Part shown: positions 6,001 to 7,427 of the stretch, one piece after another | Numbering within the stretch: position 1 is the stretch's first letter | Layout: each line of letters opens with the position of its first letter | Assembly: GCA_016213865.1 (NCBI GenBank) | Contig: JACQZL010000022.1 | Location: 1-7,427 of the forward strand | Origin: Candidatus Rifleibacteriota bacterium | GTDB taxonomy: Bacteria > UBP17 > UBA6191 > JACPRK01 | DNA length: 7,427 nt | Direction of reading: 5' to 3' | Translations under genes and position numbers: made by a program | Notes under the pieces: generated by a model | What the model was told of the DNA's origin: nothing | Database searches by the model: none | The model's input: only the letters and a program-made list of their open reading frames with translations

Positions 6001-7427
6001 GCCGATGGGTACTTCGAGGGGACCATGAGCGTCGCGCCGCAGGGGTCGACGCCGGGCTTGCTCGACGGTCTCTGCACGGTGACGGTGCTGACCGGCAAGG
6101 ATCTCGCGGGCAACTCGGTGGCCGCCACCGTTCGCTCGACCGGCTACGTCATCACGACGCCGATCGTCGCCAGTCTCGCCTTCTCCCCCGTGCAGACCAG
6201 CTACGGGGCCGATCAGGTGATCACGATCACGTCGACGTTCGATCGGGCGCCGATCCTGGGCCAGCCCATCACCTCGACCGCGCCCGCGCTCATCGTCCGT
6301 CGCCCCACCGCCGGCGGCGCCACGCTGGCTCGCACGATCACCCTCTCGACGAGCCAGCCGGACGTCTCGACGGCCAAGACGTGGGTCGCGACCTACCAGG
6401 TCGATGCGACCGACAACGTCACGTACTTCGACGGGACCGCCAACATCGCCGCGCAGGTCCAGGACGACGTCGGCAATCCGGCGCTCATCTCGGGCCCCTC
6501 CAGTTTCGAGATCGACGGCACCTCCCCCACCGTCCGGCTGACGCTGTCCCCGTCGTCGCCGGTCACCACCGGCCCGCTCGTCATCAAGGCCGAGTTCTTC
6601 AAGTCGTTCGGCGGCCAGCCCGAGCGGCTCTTCACCGTGCCCAAGGTCTCGATCACCACGAGCACGGTCTGCACCACGACGGCGGGAGCCAATACTCAGG
6701 TCTCCACGCCCATGGTCGAGATCGCCCCTTTCGACGGAAGCGTCTGGACCTACTCCAAGCAGATCCAGTCCCACGGAGGGAATGACGGCTGCTTCGAGGT
6801 CCACGTCAAGGATGGCCGGGACGGTTCGACCAACGACAACATCGACCCGGCATATGCGTTCAAGATCCTCACGAGCGGCCCGTCCGTCGATCTTACCTAC
6901 ATCCAGACGTCGGGCGTCCCGACCTCGACGGTGGAGGCCGGCCCGCTCACGGTGACCGCCGTGTTCACGAGCGACGTCGCCTCGTCCTCCACACCGATCA
7001 TCTCGATTCTCTCAAAGCTGAGCAGCCAGCCTGGGCCGAACAGCGTGCTGCCGACCGCGATGCTGCGCGTCGACAAGCGCCTGTATCGCTACACCTACCC
7101 GCTCGGTATCCGGACCGGCCACGACGGGACGTTCGTCGTGAGTGTCACGGGCGCCCGAGACGAGGCCGGCAACCCGAACCTGACCCCAGCCTTGCACAAC
7201 GAGTTCCGGGTGCGCACCGGCAACCCCACCGTCTACTTCACCTACTCGCAGGACGGCGTGACCAACCCCCTGGCCGTGCGGGCCGGCTTCCCCGTCGACG
7301 TCACCGCCTCCTTCTCCGAGCGGATCATGCCCGGCACGCCCCAGTTGTCGATCGCCGGGGCCGCCTCGAATCCGAGCACCGGCATGACCGGGACCTCCAC
7401 CGAGAGCGTCTGGACCTTCCCGTGGAC
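1..7427 (+). CDS. Giant multi-Ig-like-domain exported or surface protein (partial at both ends)
   Basis: Frame 1 is open for all 2475 codons; start and stop both lie outside the window. The protein is rich in Thr, Val, Ser, Asn, Asp, Gly and Pro and has few Lys and only 12 Cys, a composition typical of exported beta-sandwich proteins. It consists of about 17 Ig-like repeats of 105-130 residues carrying recurring motifs (Y-S-K-G, I-T-A-T-F-S-E, I-D-R-P-G, V-W-T-F-x-Y, N-D-G-T-F, D-x-A-G-N, F-x-V-D-T-x-x-P), plus two copies of a non-canonical module pair at residues 8-200 and 1321-1520. No transmembrane segment, enzyme motif or anchor is seen. By family knowledge, such chains serve as stalks or adhesins on bacterial surfaces; the precise role is inference. 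Repeats are diverged (no long identical DNA tracts noticed), so this looks like an old, selected array rather than an assembly artefact. Coding strand and frame are very secure; function is not. Confidence 0.93.
22..270 (+). other. Module a, copy 1: divergent beta-rich domain
   Basis: Residues 8-90. It lacks the Y-S-K-G and T-F-S-E motifs of the main repeats. It runs from a strand around F-R-L-D through T-G-D-T-I-S-F-F-I to V-F-D-V-G-T. The match in copy 2 is clear at G-L-A-x-R-R, T-G-[D/E]-x-I and F-D-x-G-T. Family not recognised; predicted all-beta from alternating hydrophobic residues. Confidence 0.6.
271..600 (+). other. Module b, copy 1: second divergent beta-sandwich domain
   Basis: Residues 91-200. 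It opens with a proline run (Y-G-P-P-P-P), then D-P-S-G-E-V, G-Y-V-Y-N and V-P-G-K-T-L-Q-A-L-V, and ends F-S-K-V-G-P then D-T-V-R-I. The pattern of G-Y-V, P-G-x-x-L and a final D-x-V-R-I strand resembles carboxypeptidase-regulatory-like or invasin-like Ig folds, but I cannot assign a family. It holds the lone unpaired Cys at 517-519, which is Gly in copy 2. Confidence 0.55.
601..1203 (+). other. Module c, copy 1: Ig-like repeat with vicinal Cys-Cys
   Basis: Residues 201-401. About 55 residues of linker with no clear motif (601-765) precede an Ig-like repeat starting near Y-T-Y-Y-Q-A-G. Motifs seen are L-T-I-T-A-T-F-Y-N, L-L-I-D-R-P-G-T-G, P-C-C-W at 982-993, R-W-S-T-T-Y-N-V and D-Y-G-G-N-D. 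The adjacent cysteines recur in copy 2 in the same place, right after the R-P-G loop. Confidence 0.7.
1204..1560 (+). other. Module d, copy 1: Ig-like repeat lacking the conserved Trp
   Basis: Residues 402-520. It starts L-T-Y-S-R-G and continues F-T-I-T-V-A-F-D-T-R-I-T-Q-T. The usual V-W-T-F-x-Y strand is I-F-T-Y-D-V, with Phe in place of Trp, as in copy 2. It ends with G-D-Y-T-I-N-V and A-Y-N-L-M-G where ordinary repeats have D-x-A-G-N, then N-F-S-V-S-S. Confidence 0.7.
1561..1899 (+). other. Module e, copy 1: Ig-like repeat with S-C-G-S-T-Y-C cysteine pair
   Basis: Residues 521-633. It starts L-T-Y-T-K-A and has D-V-T-V-T-F-D-M-P-V, then A-T-I-D-R-Q-P-I-G-S-G-A-N-D. Two cysteines at 1738-1740 and 1753-1755 flank a short loop just before T-W-T-I. 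It ends S-F-E-I-D-T. The close spacing of the Cys suggests a small loop disulfide (inference). Confidence 0.75.
1900..2217 (+). other. Ig-like repeat f (unit 1), R-P type
   Basis: Residues 634-739. It begins T-V-T-L-A-Y-S-R, has L-T-A-T-F-T-E-D-I-P-V and V-A-V-D-R-P-I-G-G, then V-W-T-V. A dense acidic turn, A-D-G-D-G-D-R-T, sits at about 2107-2130 where most repeats have N-D-G-T. It ends N-T-F-K-V-D-A-T. Confidence 0.8.
2218..2541 (+). other. Ig-like repeat g (unit 1), canonical
   Basis: Residues 740-847, close to a textbook copy of the repeat: S-V-T-Y-S-K-G-G, L-L-I-T-A-T-F-S-E-E-I, I-T-I-T-G-G, V-W-V-F, D-G-D-A-D-G-T-R-T, F-D-A-A-G-N, and T-F-Q-I-D-N-T. The T-F-S-E plus D-x-A-G-N layout is what points to the SbsA-like/Big_5 type of bacterial Ig-like domain. 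Confidence 0.85.
2542..2901 (+). other. Ig-like repeat h (unit 1), canonical with Pro-rich loop
   Basis: Residues 848-967. It has F-V-Y-S-K-S, F-I-V-T-A-T-F-S-E-A-I, then a loop of alternating Ala and Pro (2641-2670) before I-T-V-S-G-G. V-W-T-F-T-T-T-I, A-F-D-A-A-G-N and V-F-T-V-D-T follow. The Pro-rich loop accounts for most of its extra length over repeat g. Confidence 0.85.
2902..3273 (+). other. Ig-like repeat i (unit 1), with insertion after first strand
   Basis: Residues 968-1091. It has V-D-Y-S-K-S, then an extra segment around L-T-S-L-R-Y-G-L-G before F-K-I-D-L-A-F-S-E-E-V. I-A-G-G-T, N-D-V-T, F-W-S-Y-A-R-T-I, G-D-D-G-T-F-T-V, Y-D-A-A-G-N and N-T-F-Q-V-N-T complete the domain. Confidence 0.83.
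3274..3642 (+). other. Ig-like repeat j (unit 1), R-P-G type
   Basis: Residues 1092-1214. It has S-V-S-Y-S-R-G, a long loop with D-L-N-D-I-T-T-D-I, L-L-T-I-S-A-Q-Y-D-K-A-I, and V-T-I-N-R-P-G-T-G-N-D-V. Trp is displaced to Y-N-W-T-I-E, and the D-x-A-G-N site is degenerate (Y-D-S-Y-D-N-E). It ends A-F-R-V-D-T. Confidence 0.8.
3643..3960 (+). other. Ig-like repeat k (unit 1), canonical, last before second super-repeat copy
   Basis: Residues 1215-1320. It has M-E-Y-S-T-K, V-Y-I-T-A-T-F-S-E-P-I, I-A-I-S-G-P-P-P, T-N-D-V-V, I-W-T-F-V-Y-N-V-V, G-N-D-G-T-F-V-V and K-D-R-A-G-N-A. Its last strand Q-L-T-I-R-T leads directly into module a of the second copy. Confidence 0.85.
3961..4227 (+). other. Module a, copy 2: divergent beta-rich domain
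   Basis: Residues 1321-1409, paralogous to residues 8-90. It shows N-G-L-A-S-R-R, S-I-S-L-S-K-V-V-T-G-E-S-I-Q-F-L-L and F-R-F-D-T-G-T in the same spacing as copy 1. Family not recognised. Confidence 0.6.
4228..4560 (+). other. Module b, copy 2: second divergent beta-sandwich domain
   Basis: Residues 1410-1520, paralogous to residues 91-200. It has L-A-D-P-S-D-E-V, F-G-Y-V-R-N, P-V-T-G-R-N-V-W-L-V-L-W, F-P-G-S-Y-S-F-S-Q-V-G-P and D-A-I-R-M-E-L. Gly stands at the site of the unpaired Cys of copy 1. The region resembles a macroglobulin-like or invasin-like fold in its pattern, but the assignment is uncertain. Confidence 0.55.
4561..5067 (+). other. Module c, copy 2: Ig-like repeat with vicinal Cys-Cys
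   Basis: Residues 1521-1689, paralogous to residues 201-401 with a shorter linker. It has I-T-Y-S-K-D, L-Q-I-T-V-S-F-Y-N-E-R, a Tyr/Pro-rich loop (E-Y-Y-P-E-P), L-S-I-D-R-P-G-D-G-D, P-C-C-Y at 4870-4881, V-W-T-T-T-Y-Q-V and I-D-Y-G-D-N-N. Confidence 0.75.
5068..5448 (+). other. Module d, copy 2: Ig-like repeat lacking the conserved Trp
   Basis: Residues 1690-1816. It has I-G-F-S-K-G, L-T-L-T-V-T-F-D-Q-Q-I-T-Q-N, S-V-N-D-V-N and V-F-S-F-N-Y (Phe for Trp, as in copy 1). G-S-Y-I-V, L-A-Y-N-L-V-G and I-F-E-L-D-T follow. A Gly/Ala/Pro-rich loop at about 5320-5355 lengthens it relative to copy 1. Confidence 0.75.
5449..5823 (+). other. Module e, copy 2: Ig-like repeat with S-C-G-S-N-L-L-C cysteine pair
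   Basis: Residues 1817-1941. It has I-S-Y-S-Q-G-G, V-I-I-T-A-R-F-D-E-P-V and I-L-I-D-R-P-P-Y-G-G-G-I-N-D-V. Cysteines at 5647-5649 and 5665-5667 precede D-T-W-T-Y-S-Y. It ends L-L-R-I-D-T. It matches module e of copy 1 with a one-residue longer Cys loop. Confidence 0.78.
5824..6159 (+). other. Ig-like repeat f (unit 2), degenerate
   Basis: Residues 1942-2053. It has L-K-Y-R-V-K-F-D-E-A-M, I-S-V-R-R-P-G-T, a Trp-less strand (Y-F-E-G-T-M-S-V), a single Cys in L-D-G-L-C-T-V (6073-6075), and K-D-L-A-G-N-S. The opening Y-S-K-G motif is lost. It may be the partner of the repeat at 1900-2217, but the match is weak. Confidence 0.72.
6160..6522 (+). other. Ig-like repeat g (unit 2), R-P type
   Basis: Residues 2054-2174. 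It has L-A-F-S-P-V, V-I-T-I-T-S-T-F-D-R-A-P-I, L-I-V-R-R-P-T-A-G-G, T-W-V-A-T-Y-Q-V, D-D-V-G-N-P and S-S-F-E-I-D-G-T. Its R-P loop makes it look more like repeats j or c than the canonical repeat in the corresponding place of unit 1. Confidence 0.76.
6523..6873 (+). other. Ig-like repeat h (unit 2), with a distant Cys pair
   Basis: Residues 2175-2291. It has V-R-L-T-L-S-P-S, L-V-I-K-A-E-F-F, V-S-I-T-T-S-T-V-C (Cys 6670-6672), V-W-T-Y-S-K-Q-I, N-D-G-C-F-E-V (Cys 6790-6792) and Y-A-F-K-I. The second Cys sits where T is normal in N-D-G-T-F; both Cys lie in predicted strands and could bridge the sandwich. Confidence 0.74.
6874..7218 (+). other. Ig-like repeat i (unit 2)
   Basis: Residues 2292-2406. 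It has V-D-L-T-Y-I-Q, L-T-V-T-A-V-F-T-S-D-V, I-I-S-I-L-S, Y-R-Y-T-Y-P-L (Tyr for the usual Trp), G-H-D-G-T-F-V-V-S-V, R-D-E-A-G-N-P and E-F-R-V-R-T. Its N-D-G-T-F/A-G-N end is close to that of repeat k in unit 1. Confidence 0.8.
7219..7427 (+). other. Ig-like repeat j (unit 2), cut by window end
   Basis: Residues 2407-2475 are the first two thirds of another repeat: F-T-Y-S-Q-D-G, V-D-V-T-A-S-F-S-E-R-I, L-S-I-A-G-A and V-W-T-F-P-W. The canonical N-D-G-T-F, A-G-N and F-x-V-D-T elements should follow beyond the window, so the gene clearly continues. Confidence 0.82.

Noticed and set aside
5646..6785. + strand open frame in another frame (379 codons)
   Set aside because: Arg/His/Asp/Gly-rich shadow of the frame-1 gene with no domain signal.
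4156..6804. Long antisense open frame of 882 codons
   Set aside because: It lies wholly opposite the repeat-encoding frame, its translation is a low-complexity Arg/Asp/Gly/Val string with no domain, and such frames are expected opposite GC-rich genes.
1..7427. Possibility that the similar blocks are an assembly duplication
   Set aside because: The two blocks share protein motifs but differ throughout at DNA level and have several in-frame length differences, so they are genuine diverged paralogous segments.

Overview
The window is a single uninterrupted reading frame. Frame 1 of the + strand is open from base 1 to base 7427: 2475 complete codons with no stop, and neither the start codon nor the stop codon is inside the window. 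There is no intergenic DNA, and I see no RNA gene, promoter, terminator, mobile element or CRISPR array. DNA is GC-rich with C/G favoured at third codon positions, which also leaves long but meaningless open frames on the opposite strand. The organism is a high-GC bacterium. I cannot name the lineage; very large multi-Ig exported proteins of this kind are known from Planctomycetota, Myxococcota, Omnitrophota and other environmental bacteria, so those are only guesses.

The encoded protein is a chain of about 17 beta-sandwich, bacterial-Ig-like repeats of roughly 105-130 residues, plus two pairs of divergent modules. A typical repeat begins with a strand like V-x-Y-S-K-G, continues with I-T-A-T-F-S-E-x-I, a loop of the I-D-R-P-G or I-x-G-G kind, a V-W-T-F-x-Y strand, an N-D-G-T-F-x-V strand, often D-x-A-G-N, and ends F-x-V-D-T-x-x-P. 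This resembles the SbsA-like/Big_5 group of bacterial Ig-like domains, a family assignment made by eye only.

The repeats are organised at a second level. Modules a-e at 22-1899 are matched in the same order by modules at 3961-5823, offset by about 3.86-3.96 kb (about 1,300 residues). The two copies share unusual marks found nowhere else in the window: a P-C-C-[W/Y] vicinal cysteine pair, a second S-C-G-S...C pair, an F-P-x-x-Y-x-F-S-x-V-G-P motif, and an A-Y-N-L-[M/V]-G motif. Between them lie six more ordinary Ig-like repeats (1900-3960). After the second copy come five further repeats, the last cut by the window end.

The likely role is a giant exported or cell-surface stalk or adhesin. No catalytic domain, membrane anchor or secretion signal is visible in this fragment, so binding partner and export route cannot be told from here.
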